Source: Caldimicrobium thiodismutans (lineage in GTDB: Bacteria > Desulfobacterota > Thermodesulfobacteria > Thermodesulfobacteriales > Thermodesulfobacteriaceae). Taken from it: 17,588 nucleotides of DNA. This document shows positions 1 through 7,909 of the stretch, in pieces. The DNA is taken from positions 1 to 17,588 of the forward strand of contig PNIE01000059.1 in the NCBI GenBank assembly GCA_002877875.1, read 5' to 3'. The stretch's first letter is position 1, and each line of letters starts with the position of its first letter. The notes beneath the pieces are model-generated. The model saw only the letters and a program-made list of their open reading frames with translations. It ran no database searches and was not told the origin of the DNA. Both the position numbers and the translations under genes were made by a program.

Positions 1-8
1 AGGAGGTG
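1..8 (+). promoter_or_regulatory. Strong Shine-Dalgarno site for the rubredoxin-like gene
   Basis: AGGAGGTG lies 5 nt before the ATG at 14. It is the best match to the anti-Shine-Dalgarno in the window and decides the start of this short gene. The promoter must lie outside the window. Confidence 0.8.
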
Positions 9-13
9 AAAAG

Positions 14-187
14 ATGGCTCTTTGGAAGTGTTCCAAATGTGGTACAACAAAAGAATCAAGATGCAAACCCAAAAAATGTCCAAGCTGTGGAGAGGCAGAT
101 ACTATGATTAAAGAGGAAACTCAAGGTGATGCTAAAGGTACAAAGGGGTGCAGCTCAAAGAAAACCTGTAAAAAGAAGAGTTCTTAG
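14..187 (+). CDS. Small rubredoxin-like (RCKP-type) zinc-ribbon protein
   Basis: 57-residue protein, M-A-L-W-K-C-S-K-C-G at the N-terminus, followed by a Cys pattern of C6-x2-C9, C17, C22-x2-C25 with the core R-C-K-P-K-K-C-P-S-C-G (16-26). This matches the small rubredoxin-like family named for its RCKP motif, in which two CxxC knuckles should bind one Fe or Zn. The remaining tail is Lys/Thr/Ser-rich with two more Cys (46, 52) and looks disordered. The ATG is preceded by a near-perfect Shine-Dalgarno sequence (AGGAGGTG, 1-8), which fixes the start; the gene is too short to be found by length alone. Role is unknown: electron carrier, metal binding or redox sensing are all possible. Its stop codon overlaps the stop of the oppositely transcribed gspF/pilC-like gene. 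Family recognition is confident; function is not. Confidence 0.85.
   Translation: MALWKCSKCGTTKESRCKPKKCPSCGEADTMIKEETQGDAKGTKGCSSKKTCKKKSS
184..187. other. Convergent stop-codon overlap TTAG (rubredoxin-like gene / gspF-like gene)
   Basis: The four bases TTAG contain the plus-strand stop TAG (185-187) and, on the minus strand, the stop TAA (184-186). The two genes converge with no intergenic DNA and no recognisable intrinsic terminator between them. Confidence 0.9.
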
Positions 188-1389
188 CCCCCACCAACCA
201 CTCCACCAAGTTGGAAAATAGGTAAATAAAGAGCTACAAGAATCCCACCTATAACCACGCCTAAAATTACCAACAAAATAGGTTCAATTAGGGTGGACAG
301 AGTTTGAACGGTTCTGTCCACCTCTTCTTCATAAAAATCAGCAACTTTAGTAAGCATTTCCTCAAGATTACCTGACATCTCACCAATTCTTACCATCTCA
401 ACTACCATATAAGGGAAAACCCCTGTAAAAAACATAGGATCGGCAATAGTATGACCTGCAGAAACATTGACCTTTATATCTTCCATAGCTTTTTCTAACA
501 CCTTATTTCCAGCAGTCTCCCCAGCAATACTTAAGGCTTGAATAAGGGGGATACCAGCTGCAATAAGATTAGCAAGGGTTCTTGCTATGCGAGAGATAGC
601 AGCCTTATGAAAAAGTTCTCCAAGCAAAGGTAGTTTCAAGAGAATTTTATCAGTATTATATTTACCCTCTTCGCTTTTTCGATAATATTTAATAAAAACC
701 ACCAAAGCAACCAAAAGTAAAACAAAAATTCCAAAAAGGCTTTTAAAATTATGGCTTATGTTAATAAGAATTTGAGTTGGTAGTGGTAATGATTGACCAG
801 CCTCTTTAAAAAGTTCTGCAAATTTAGGAATCACATAAAGCATAATTATTGAGACTACTACAATAGTAACCAAGACTATAACAGAGGGATAAATCATAGC
901 ATGCTTAATCTTAGACTTAAGAGATAGGATTTTTTCAAGATAGGTAGCTAATCTTTTTAGGACTACATCGAGATTACCAGAGGATTCTCCTGAACGAACC
1001 ATCTGTATATACAAGGTACTAAAAATTTTGGAATAGTGGGCCATAGCCTCACTGAGAGAGCTTCCTCCTTCAACCATTTTCTTGATATTAGAAAGAACCT
1101 CCTTGAAATAGGGATTTCTCTGCTGATTAGCAAGGGTTTCCAGGCCTCTAACAATAGGAAGTCCTGCTTCTAAAACTGTTGCAAATTGGCGGGTAAAAAG
1201 GGTAAGCTCTTTCTCACTTACCCTTTTAAATTGAAACTTAAGGGCACTTTCTTTCTTTTGTTGAATTTTAATGGGAATAATATTAAGCCTACGAAGATAA
1301 ACTTCAACCACTTGAGAGTTTGGCGCCTCAAGGACTCCACTTCTTATCTCCCCTGAAATAGATTTTCCCTTCCACTCAAAAAAGGGCAT
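184..1389 (-). CDS. Type II secretion / type IV pilus assembly inner-membrane protein (GspF/PilC family)
   Basis: 401-residue polytopic inner-membrane platform protein that works with an assembly ATPase to build a type IV pilus or type II pseudopilus. Two T2SF domains are visible (about 63-186 and 266-388), each with the family motif G-E-x-S-G-x-L (134-140 and 336-342) and the R-Q-F-A / A-G-L-P-I motif near 67-79, repeated as A-A-G-I-P at 277-281. Hydrophobic segments lie near 168-188, 218-236 and 367-389, the usual three-helix layout. Length fits the family (about 400). The ATG directly follows the guaB stop codon (TAAATG), so it is last in the long leftward operon and probably translationally coupled. 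No pilB, pilT, pilin or other gsp gene is in the window, so pilus versus secretion cannot be decided. The C-terminus is Gly-rich. Confidence 0.93.
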   Translation of the reverse strand: MPFFEWKGKSISGEIRSGVLEAPNSQVVEVYLRRLNIIPIKIQQKKESALKFQFKRVSEKELTLFTRQFATVLEAGLPIVRGLETLANQQRNPYFKEVLSNIKKMVEGGSSLSEAMAHYSKIFSTLYIQMVRSGESSGNLDVVLKRLATYLEKILSLKSKIKHAMIYPSVIVLVTIVVVSIIMLYVIPKFAELFKEAGQSLPLPTQILINISHNFKSLFGIFVLLLVALVVFIKYYRKSEEGKYNTDKILLKLPLLGELFHKAAISRIARTLANLIAAGIPLIQALSIAGETAGNKVLEKAMEDIKVNVSAGHTIADPMFFTGVFPYMVVEMVRIGEMSGNLEEMLTKVADFYEEEVDRTVQTLSTLIEPILLVILGVVIGGILVALYLPIFQLGGVVGGG

Positions 1390-2859
1390 TTACTTACCTA
1401 TCCAATAATTAGGAGCTTCTCTCAAGATAATAACGTCATGGACATGAGACTCTCTGTAACCTGCACCTGTTATCTTAACAAACTTAGCTTTCTTTCTCAA
1501 TTCTTCAATGTTTCTACATCCACAATATCCCATACCTGACTTTAAACCTCCAATTAATTGGTAAATCATATTAGAAACAGGGCCTCTGTAAGGTACCTTC
1601 CCTTCTACTCCCTCTGGTACAAACTTTGATATGTCTTCCGAAGAATATCCATATCTTTCTCTTCCTCCAGTCTTAAACATAGCTGAAAGTGATCCCATAC
1701 CACGATAGACTTTATAAGTTCTTCCTTCATAGAGGATAATTTCACCTGGAGCCTCTTCAGTACCAGCAAAGAGATTCCCAATCATAACTGCATTTGCTCC
1801 TGCAGCAATAGCTTTAGTAATATCTCCTGAAAACCTTATTCCACCATCTGCAATAACTGGGATCCCATACTTATCAGCCACGATTGCTACATTATGGATA
1901 GCTGTTATTTGAGGAACACCTGCTCCAGCAACAATCCTTGTTGTGCAAATTGAACCTGGCCCAACCCCAACTTTTACACCATCTGCTCCAGCCTTTATCA
2001 AGGCCTCAGCAGCCTCACTAGTGGCTATATTACCAGCAACAAGCTGACACTCTGGAAAATGATATTTTATCTCTATAATCGTATCTATCACATTTTTACT
2101 ATGACCATGAGCAGAATCTATAAAAAGCACATCACAACCAGCCTTAAGAAGGGCCTCTGCATGTTTAAGCCTATCTTTTCCCACACCAATGGCAGCACCT
2201 ACCCTTAGTCTTCCAAGCTCATCCTTACAAGCGTTAGGATATTTCTTTATTTTTTCTATGTCCTTTATCGTAATAAGACCTTTCAGGCAAAAATTATCAT
2301 CCACAATAAGGAGTTTTTCTATACGCCTTTCATGAAGAATCTTTACAGCCTCATCCAAAGTTATCCCTGGCTTTGCTGTGACAAGATTTTCTTTTGTCAT
2401 AACCTCTTTAACTGGTTTATCAAGTTGAGTCTCAAATCGAAGATCCCTGTTAGTAACTATCCCAACTAATTTCTTCTCAGGCCCCTCAACCACAGGAATT
2501 CCAGAAATCTTATACTCCTCCATCAAAGCAAGGACCTTCCTAATAGGTGTATCAGGAAGCACAGTAATGGGATCATAAATCATCCCACTTTCTGATTTTT
2601 TTACCTTTTCAACCTCCTTTACCTGCTCCTCAAGGGACATATTCCTGTGAATAACCCCCAGGCCCCCTTCTCGAGCTATAGCTATTGCCATCTTACTTTC
2701 AGTAACTGTATCCATAGCGGCTGAAATAAGAGGAATATTAAGTTTTATTTTAGGAGTGATATATGTTGACACATCTACATCTTTAGGTAAAACTTCTGAA
2801 TAAGCAGGCACTAACAAAACATCATCAAAAGTGTAAGCCTCACCAATTATTTCTAACAT
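1390..2859 (-). CDS. guaB: Inosine-5'-monophosphate dehydrogenase
   Basis: 489 residues, the normal bacterial length. It catalyses NAD+-dependent oxidation of IMP to XMP, the first committed step of GMP synthesis, in the cytosol. The TIM-barrel begins with the typical T-F-D-D-V-L-L (10-16). A CBS-domain pair (about 94-205) interrupts the barrel. The catalytic loop G-S-I-C-T-T-R carries Cys305, and the mobile flap has the Arg-Tyr pair at 402-403 (E-R-Y-G). The N-A-G-like substrate loop and G-M-G-S (387-390) are intact. The ATG has a G-rich Shine-Dalgarno (AGGGGGT) about 10 nt upstream, in the 24-nt gap after the HU-Ppx gene. In several bacteria the CBS module binds purine nucleotides including (p)ppGpp, so its position next to a Ppx/GppA-type enzyme is suggestive but unproven. 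Confidence 0.98.
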   Translation of the reverse strand: MLEIIGEAYTFDDVLLVPAYSEVLPKDVDVSTYITPKIKLNIPLISAAMDTVTESKMAIAIAREGGLGVIHRNMSLEEQVKEVEKVKKSESGMIYDPITVLPDTPIRKVLALMEEYKISGIPVVEGPEKKLVGIVTNRDLRFETQLDKPVKEVMTKENLVTAKPGITLDEAVKILHERRIEKLLIVDDNFCLKGLITIKDIEKIKKYPNACKDELGRLRVGAAIGVGKDRLKHAEALLKAGCDVLFIDSAHGHSKNVIDTIIEIKYHFPECQLVAGNIATSEAAEALIKAGADGVKVGVGPGSICTTRIVAGAGVPQITAIHNVAIVADKYGIPVIADGGIRFSGDITKAIAAGANAVMIGNLFAGTEEAPGEIILYEGRTYKVYRGMGSLSAMFKTGGRERYGYSSEDISKFVPEGVEGKVPYRGPVSNMIYQLIGGLKSGMGYCGCRNIEELRKKAKFVKITGAGYRESHVHDVIILREAPNYWIGK

Positions 2860-2883
2860 ATATACTTATACCCCCTTTTTTCT

Positions 2884-4080
2884 CTAATTATACTTCTTGG
2901 TTAAGTAAAGTAAAGTTGCCTCTAAGATTCCATATTCACTGATTAAAACCTCTTCTTTCTCAAAATAATCAATCATTTCTTTAATAATTATAAAACCAGG
3001 CAAGGCTATATCCTCTCTTCCTTCCTCCATTCCTTTTAACTTTTTGATTCTTGGAAGGGTCATTTCACTGATTTTTTGTATAAGTTTTTCTATTCTTTCT
3101 TTGGTTACCCTATGGCCGTGAAGTCGATCCATTTCATATTTGGTCAATTTCAAATCCAGGCTTCCAAGAAGGCTTGCTGTTCCCCCTGTAATAACAATCT
3201 TTTCAAATTCACCCTTTGAAAGAAGTTCTATTTTCTCTCTAACATAATTTTTAAGAGATTTCAGTATAGCCCTTGTCAAAGGATATCTTAAATTAAATAA
3301 TTCCCTCAAAAAAACAGCGCCTATGTCAAGACTCTGTATATTAAAAGGACTTCCCTCTTTCATATAGATAATTTCTGTTGAGCCACCTCCCACATCAATA
3401 ATCAAAAAATCCTTAAGAGATAAACCTATTTTTTTTAATCCATAGAGAATCCCCTCAAGGGTAAGTTCAGCCTCCCTTTCAGGAGATATAACTTCTATAG
3501 AGATATCAGTCTCCTTTTTTATCTCAGAGAGTATCTCTTTAGAATTCTCAGCCTTTCTAAAAACTGCTGTCCCAATAGCATAGTAATTAGAAACTCCATA
3601 GCTATCCATAATCTCTCTAAAAGTTTTCAAAGTCCTAATTGCCCTTGTTAATGCTTCTTCAGAAATTTTTCTACCTTCTGCTATCCCTTCTCCAAGCCTT
3701 ACATTTTCCCTAAAACTCTTGTAAAAAACAACCTCCTCTTTTATCCTCTTACCAAGGATAAGTCTAAAAGTTTGTGTTCCAAGATCCATTCCTGCAAGAA
3801 AAGGAGTATTTAATCTTTCTTTAAATTCTTTTCCTAAATGAAAGAGAGCTCTAAATTTACCCTGGAGATAGTATTTTTGAAAATTTTTAGGATTTACAAA
3901 AAAATAGGACTTAGCTCGAGATATCTCAAAAACCCCAAAACCTCTTAGCTCAATTTTTTTTCCTTTTTTTAAAGAGTTAGCCAGGATTTCAAAGAAAGTA
4001 TCTACTAAGAATTGACAATCTCTTTTTTCCAAGTCTGGGAAACGAAGCCCTAATTTCTCACAAAGGTCGCCTTTAGTCAT
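2884..4080 (-). CDS. HU/IHF-type DNA-binding domain fused to Ppx/GppA phosphatase
   Basis: 398 residues with two recognisable parts. Residues 1-91 are a full HU/IHF domain: M-T-K-G-D-L start, the R-G-F-G-V-F-E signature (46-52), the arm-tip Asn-Pro (63-64) and the usual HU ending G-K-E-F-K-E-R-L-N (83-91). The DNA-binding arm is unusually aromatic (Y59, F60, F61, Y70, Y71). From about 93 a Ppx/GppA phosphatase follows: phosphate loop D-L-G-T-Q-T (99-104), T-A-V-F-R-K-A-E-N (171-179), E-R-E-A-E-L (201-206), D-V-G-G-G-S-T-E (229-236) and G-G-T (299-301). At about 305 residues this is the short single-module form. Such enzymes hydrolyse polyphosphate or convert pppGpp to ppGpp. The ATG is 2 nt after the sppA stop, with no clear Shine-Dalgarno, suggesting coupling. 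In relatives rpsA-sppA is, from memory, followed by a separate HU/IHF gene, so this looks like a fusion of neighbours. Both domain calls are strong; the substrate is unknown. Confidence 0.92.
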   Translation of the reverse strand: MTKGDLCEKLGLRFPDLEKRDCQFLVDTFFEILANSLKKGKKIELRGFGVFEISRAKSYFFVNPKNFQKYYLQGKFRALFHLGKEFKERLNTPFLAGMDLGTQTFRLILGKRIKEEVVFYKSFRENVRLGEGIAEGRKISEEALTRAIRTLKTFREIMDSYGVSNYYAIGTAVFRKAENSKEILSEIKKETDISIEVISPEREAELTLEGILYGLKKIGLSLKDFLIIDVGGGSTEIIYMKEGSPFNIQSLDIGAVFLRELFNLRYPLTRAILKSLKNYVREKIELLSKGEFEKIVITGGTASLLGSLDLKLTKYEMDRLHGHRVTKERIEKLIQKISEMTLPRIKKLKGMEEGREDIALPGFIIIKEMIDYFEKEEVLISEYGILEATLLYLTKKYN

Positions 4081-4082
4081 TT

Positions 4083-4973
4083 TTAAGGTTGATAAAGATA
4101 TAAGGCTCTTAAATTTAAAGGATCGTAAAGACGAATATCCTTTAAAGGAATTTTTTCTTCAAAAAATCTCTCTAAATATCCCTTTTTTCTGGGATAAAAA
4201 ATAAGGACAGCCTTCTTTATTCCAGAGAGTCTCTTAGCCTCATCCACAGCTCTATAAAAGTTCCCCAGGCCATCAATCAGACCTAACCTAAGAGCCTCTT
4301 CTCCAGTGTAAATTTTACCATTAGCAAAGGCTTTTACCTTTTCCAAGGGAATTTTTCTCTCTTCAGAAATAGCCTTTATAAATTGGTTATGAAGAAGTTC
4401 CACCTTTTCTTGAAGATATTTTCTCTCCTCAGAGGTAAGACCTCTAAAGGCTGAGCCTGTATCCTTGTAAGGACCACTCTTAATAACTTCTGCTGAAATA
4501 CCTACTTTTTCCATTAATTTCTCAAAATTTGGTATTTGAATCATAACGCCTATGCTTCCAGTAATAGTTCCAGGATTGGCAAAAATCTTTTGCCCAGAAA
4601 GGGCTAAATATAAACCTCCAGAAGCTGCAACTCCTCCCATGGACACAATAAGAGGCTTACTTTTTCTTAAAACCTTTAACTCCTCAAATATCTCTTGAAC
4701 AGCTCCCACTGACCCCCCCGGAGAATCAATCCTAACAACAATAGCTTTTATATCCTCCCTCTCTCTCAACTCTTCAATAGCTTTTAAATACTCAGAACTT
4801 TCCAAAATTACACCCTTTACTTCAAGAACTCCTATTTTTGGCCCTTTAAGATCTCTTTCCCCTAAGAGAAAAAAAAGGAGCGTAAGAAAAAAACTTACCA
4901 AAATTAAAAAAAGAACCATTCCTCCTAAAAAGGCAAGTCCATAAACAAGCCAGGGTCTTTTCATAGGACTCAT
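4083..4973 (-). CDS. sppA: Signal peptide peptidase SppA, short (36K) type
   Basis: 296-residue membrane-anchored serine protease that degrades cleaved signal peptides and other membrane-embedded peptides. One N-terminal transmembrane helix (about 10-37) follows a Lys/Arg-containing start. The S49/ClpP-fold core shows R-I-D-S-P-G-G (81-87), the nucleophile Ser118 in V-A-A-S-G-G, T-G-S-I-G-V (138-143) and the general base Lys170 in K-S-G-P-Y-K-D. It therefore uses the Ser/Lys dyad of the short SppA form rather than the long double-domain E. coli form. The ATG lies 3 nt after the rpsA stop; another ATG three codons later is possible. The pairing rpsA-sppA is one I recall from deltaproteobacteria-like genomes. 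Confidence 0.95.
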   Translation of the reverse strand: MSPMKRPWLVYGLAFLGGMVLFLILVSFFLTLLFFLLGERDLKGPKIGVLEVKGVILESSEYLKAIEELREREDIKAIVVRIDSPGGSVGAVQEIFEELKVLRKSKPLIVSMGGVAASGGLYLALSGQKIFANPGTITGSIGVMIQIPNFEKLMEKVGISAEVIKSGPYKDTGSAFRGLTSEERKYLQEKVELLHNQFIKAISEERKIPLEKVKAFANGKIYTGEEALRLGLIDGLGNFYRAVDEAKRLSGIKKAVLIFYPRKKGYLERFFEEKIPLKDIRLYDPLNLRALYLYQP

Positions 4974-4976
4974 CTT

Positions 4977-6617
4977 CTATTTCTCTTCTAAATCAAGTTT
5001 TACCACATCTCTTAGTCTTTTAGAGGAACTTTTCAAATTTTCCTTTAATTGAGAAAGCTCTTCTTTTTCCTTTTCTTGAAAATAAGCTTTTTCTGAAAGC
5101 CAAAGTCTTCTTCTCTCCGGGTCAAAATAGATCACTTTACCTTTTACAACCTCTCCTTCCTTTAAAATTTTCTTTTTTCCATCCTCTTCCCAAACCTCCT
5201 TTAAAGGTAAGAACCCCACAACTCCCTTAGAAATTTTAACCAAATATCCCTGGCCTTTTGTTTCTCCTACAATAACTCCCTCAAGATCATCTCCAATTTT
5301 AATTTTTTTAGCAAGCTCTTCCCAAGGATCAGGTATAAGCTCCTTTATACTTAAAAGAAGCCTTTTATTCTCAGGATTTAATTCAATTACCTTGGCCCTC
5401 ACCATATCCCCAGTTCTATATCTTTGGTGCAAATCCTCAACTCTTTCCCAATCAACCTGAGAAATATGAATAAAACCATCAACCCCTTCCATTACCTCAA
5501 TAAACATTCCAAAATTTGTAACCGTCTTAACTCTTCCTTCAATAACATCTCCTGGCTTAATTTCTCTGGCAACTTTATCCCAAGGATTTTCCTCAAGTCT
5601 TTTAAGACTTAAAATCATTCTTTTTTTCGTGGGCTCAATTTCATTAATAACTACCTCAACCATATCACCCTCTGAGAGAACATCCTTTGGTTTTAATCCC
5701 CTTTTCCAAGAAATTTCACTTGCTGGCAAAAGACCTTCTAATCCAGGTTCAATCTCTATAAAGGCTCCAAAATTCATAATCCTAACCACCCTACCCTTAA
5801 CTCTTTGCTCCACAGAATATTTCAAAGAAACCTCATCCCATGGATCAGGCTCAAGGGCTTTAAGACTAACCCTCAACTTTTGAGTCTCTTTTTCCCATTC
5901 TATAACTTTTACTCGAACTTTATCTCCCTCTTTAAGAAAGCCTTCATAAGAAGAAAGCCTTCTTCTTGTAAGCTCAGCATAGGGTAAATATCCTGTAAGA
6001 ACTCCCTCGAAGTCAATAAGATATCCTCCTTTTATCTCCTTTTTTACTGTGCCTTCAAGAACTCCCTCCTTCTCGATATGCCCCACAAGTTCTCTTATTT
6101 TTAACTCCCTTTCCTTTTCAAAATAGGCCTTAGGTGAAACTACAAATGATTTATGATCTATTTTTTGAATAAGTCCATAAATTTCTTCTCCCTCTTTTCC
6201 TTGATATTGGGAACGGGGCAAAAATCCCCGCAGTATACCATTGTAAGTAACTTCAAAGCCACCTTTAACTGAATTTATAATTTTTACTTTTATAGGTAAA
6301 CCCTTTTCATAGGCTTCCTTTATCTCCTTTCTTGCCTCCTCTTCAAGAATTTTTCTTACGGAAAGAAGGTAAGAAGCCTCTCCTGAAAGCCTTTTTACAA
6401 TAAGAGCTGAAACTTTATCTCCCTTTTTAAAAAGGAGGTTCCCTTCAAGATCTCTCAATTCCTCAAGAGGAAGTAAAGCTTCCTTTTTTGTGCCTATATC
6501 TACATAAGCATTCTTGTCATCCATGTAAACAATAACACCCTCAACTCGATCTCCAATCCTATAGATTTTCTCACTCTGTAAAAGATATTCTTCAAGAAGT
6601 CTTTGAAACTCTTCCAT
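4977..6617 (-). CDS. rpsA: 30S ribosomal protein S1
   Basis: 546 residues with six S1 (OB-fold) RNA-binding repeats, approximately 21-88, 106-164, 184-253, 270-338, 354-424 and 439-510, then a charged tail. This matches the six-repeat S1 that binds mRNA on the 30S subunit and helps start translation of structured or weak Shine-Dalgarno messages. Repeats 4 and 5 are most canonical (N-F-G-A-F-I-E at 282-288, N-F-G-M-F-I-E at 368-374, then G-F-I-H-I-S near 381). Repeats 1 and 2 are the degenerate ribosome-docking kind. The recurring D-P-W / N-P-W linker after repeats 3-5 is typical. The ATG has a good AAGGAG site 8 nt upstream, in a 38-nt gap that is the largest within the leftward run. Many neighbours lack a clear Shine-Dalgarno. 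Confidence 0.97.
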   Translation of the reverse strand: MEEFQRLLEEYLLQSEKIYRIGDRVEGVIVYMDDKNAYVDIGTKKEALLPLEELRDLEGNLLFKKGDKVSALIVKRLSGEASYLLSVRKILEEEARKEIKEAYEKGLPIKVKIINSVKGGFEVTYNGILRGFLPRSQYQGKEGEEIYGLIQKIDHKSFVVSPKAYFEKERELKIRELVGHIEKEGVLEGTVKKEIKGGYLIDFEGVLTGYLPYAELTRRRLSSYEGFLKEGDKVRVKVIEWEKETQKLRVSLKALEPDPWDEVSLKYSVEQRVKGRVVRIMNFGAFIEIEPGLEGLLPASEISWKRGLKPKDVLSEGDMVEVVINEIEPTKKRMILSLKRLEENPWDKVAREIKPGDVIEGRVKTVTNFGMFIEVMEGVDGFIHISQVDWERVEDLHQRYRTGDMVRAKVIELNPENKRLLLSIKELIPDPWEELAKKIKIGDDLEGVIVGETKGQGYLVKISKGVVGFLPLKEVWEEDGKKKILKEGEVVKGKVIYFDPERRRLWLSEKAYFQEKEKEELSQLKENLKSSSKRLRDVVKLDLEEK

Positions 6618-6655
6618 CAGAAAACTCCTTTTTAAAAAATATGATTTAGTTTAAA
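6618..6655 (-). promoter_or_regulatory. rpsA leader with Shine-Dalgarno site
   Basis: This 38-nt gap between the nucleotidyltransferase gene and rpsA is the longest within the leftward operon. Read on the minus strand it ends in AAGGAGTTTTCTG before the rpsA ATG. The rest is A/T only. I see no convincing -35/-10 pair, so an rpsA-specific promoter here is possible but unsupported. Confidence 0.5.
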
Positions 6656-7909
6656 TTAAAAACTTTGAAAAATCAAGGTTTTAACAAAGGAAAGTTCTTC
6701 CTCTTTACTCCTAAGCTCACCCTCTATTCTTCTTCTTCTCAATTCTTTCAGTATCTTACCTATTGTTTCTCCTTCCTTAACTCCCATAGAGAGGAGATCA
6801 TAGCCTGTTACCTCAGGTTTTACAAATCTCAACTCCTTTAAAAATTTAAGAATAAATTCCCTATAAGTCTCTTCCAGAGAAAGTCTAAAAACAAAATATA
6901 AAGGAAGTTTTTCAAGAACCTCTACCTTCTCTATTATGCCAAGCTTAAAAAAGGAATCTTCTTTAAAGAAGTAATTCCACCACTTTAAAAGACGCAAACG
7001 CTCTTTTTCTGAGAAACCAAGCCTTTTTAAATTTTCCTCACTGATCTCGACAAGGAAAAGCAAAAAAAATTTTTCAGCTTCTTTTCTTGAAAGTTCTATT
7101 AGGGCTAGTTCTAAAATTTCAAAGTCCTTAGGAGAAATTTTTCTTAAAACAAGGCCTGTCCTATTAAGTAGCTTAAGCCTCTTTGTCTCTTCAAGTAATA
7201 AAGGAAGATCTTCCAGTGACTCCTTAAAAAGAAAGAGCAAAAGTTCATTAATAAGCCTTTGAGCTGAAAGTTTTTTAAAAGAAGAGACTTTATCAGCCTC
7301 GGAGAGGGCTAAATAAATCTCTTCTGCAAAGTCAAATCTTAACCGAACCTTATACCTTACTCCCCGAAAAGCCCTTGTGGGATCATCTACAAAAGATTTG
7401 AGATGTAAAGGTCTTATTAGTCCCTTTTTAAGATCAGCTAAACCAGACACAAGATCAACCAAAGTTTCTTCATAGGGAGGAGTCAAGCCATAAATTAAGG
7501 CATTGATAGTAAAATCTCTCCGAAAAATATCCTCTTTAAAATCTGAAGGGGAGACCTTAGGTAGATGAGCAGGCTCAGGATAGATTTCTTTTCTTGCTGT
7601 AACAAGATCAAGAGTAAACCCTTCATCAATTTTAAGTTTATAAGTTAAAAAGGGAGATTGAAAAAGAAGGGTTAGACCTTTTTCTTTTAAAATCTCTGGA
7701 AGAAGTTCCTTCCAATCTCCCTCAAGAACAAGATCAAGATCCTTAACAGGTCTCTTGAGGAGGAAATCTCTAACTGGGCCTCCTGCAAGGTATAAAAAAT
7801 AGCCCTTATTTCTTGCAAGGAATCTAACTAAGTGAAGAAAAGCAAAAGCCTTAGGAGGTAAAACTAAAAAGGGCTTTACTTCCTCAAAGGGTATATATAT
7901 AGTTTTCAA
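6656..7909 (-). CDS. CCA-adding / poly(A) polymerase family tRNA nucleotidyltransferase
   Basis: 417 residues of class II nucleotidyltransferase, which adds all or part of the CCA end to tRNA, or poly(A) tails to RNA. Motifs: A-G-G-P-V-R-D (42-48) and the metal-binding D-L-D-L (57-60), R-R-D-F-T-I-N-A-L (130-138), and D-D-P-T-R-A-F-R-G (175-183). The C-terminal half is helical, and I see no HD phosphohydrolase domain. The start codon is TTG, overlapping the xerD stop by 4 nt (TTGA); no in-frame ATG lies nearby before the first strand, so TTG is preferred. Some thermophiles split CCA synthesis between CC-adding and A-adding enzymes, and this sequence alone does not show which activity is present, so I give no symbol. 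Neighbours xerD and rpsA give no further clue. Confidence 0.88.
   Translation of the reverse strand: MKTIYIPFEEVKPFLVLPPKAFAFLHLVRFLARNKGYFLYLAGGPVRDFLLKRPVKDLDLVLEGDWKELLPEILKEKGLTLLFQSPFLTYKLKIDEGFTLDLVTARKEIYPEPAHLPKVSPSDFKEDIFRRDFTINALIYGLTPPYEETLVDLVSGLADLKKGLIRPLHLKSFVDDPTRAFRGVRYKVRLRFDFAEEIYLALSEADKVSSFKKLSAQRLINELLLFLFKESLEDLPLLLEETKRLKLLNRTGLVLRKISPKDFEILELALIELSRKEAEKFFLLFLVEISEENLKRLGFSEKERLRLLKWWNYFFKEDSFFKLGIIEKVEVLEKLPLYFVFRLSLEETYREFILKFLKELRFVKPEVTGYDLLSMGVKEGETIGKILKELRRRRIEGELRSKEEELSFVKTLIFQSF

Noticed and set aside
173..185. Short hairpin AAGAA-GAG-TTCTT at the convergent junction as a terminator
   Set aside because: Only five mostly A-T pairs with a three-base loop, and it is inside coding sequence; too weak for a thermophile.
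5424..5987. Open frames on the plus strand inside rpsA (5424-5612, 5629-5883, 5805-5987)
   Set aside because: They are antisense to a fully conserved six-repeat S1 gene, show no recognisable domain and have no ribosome site.
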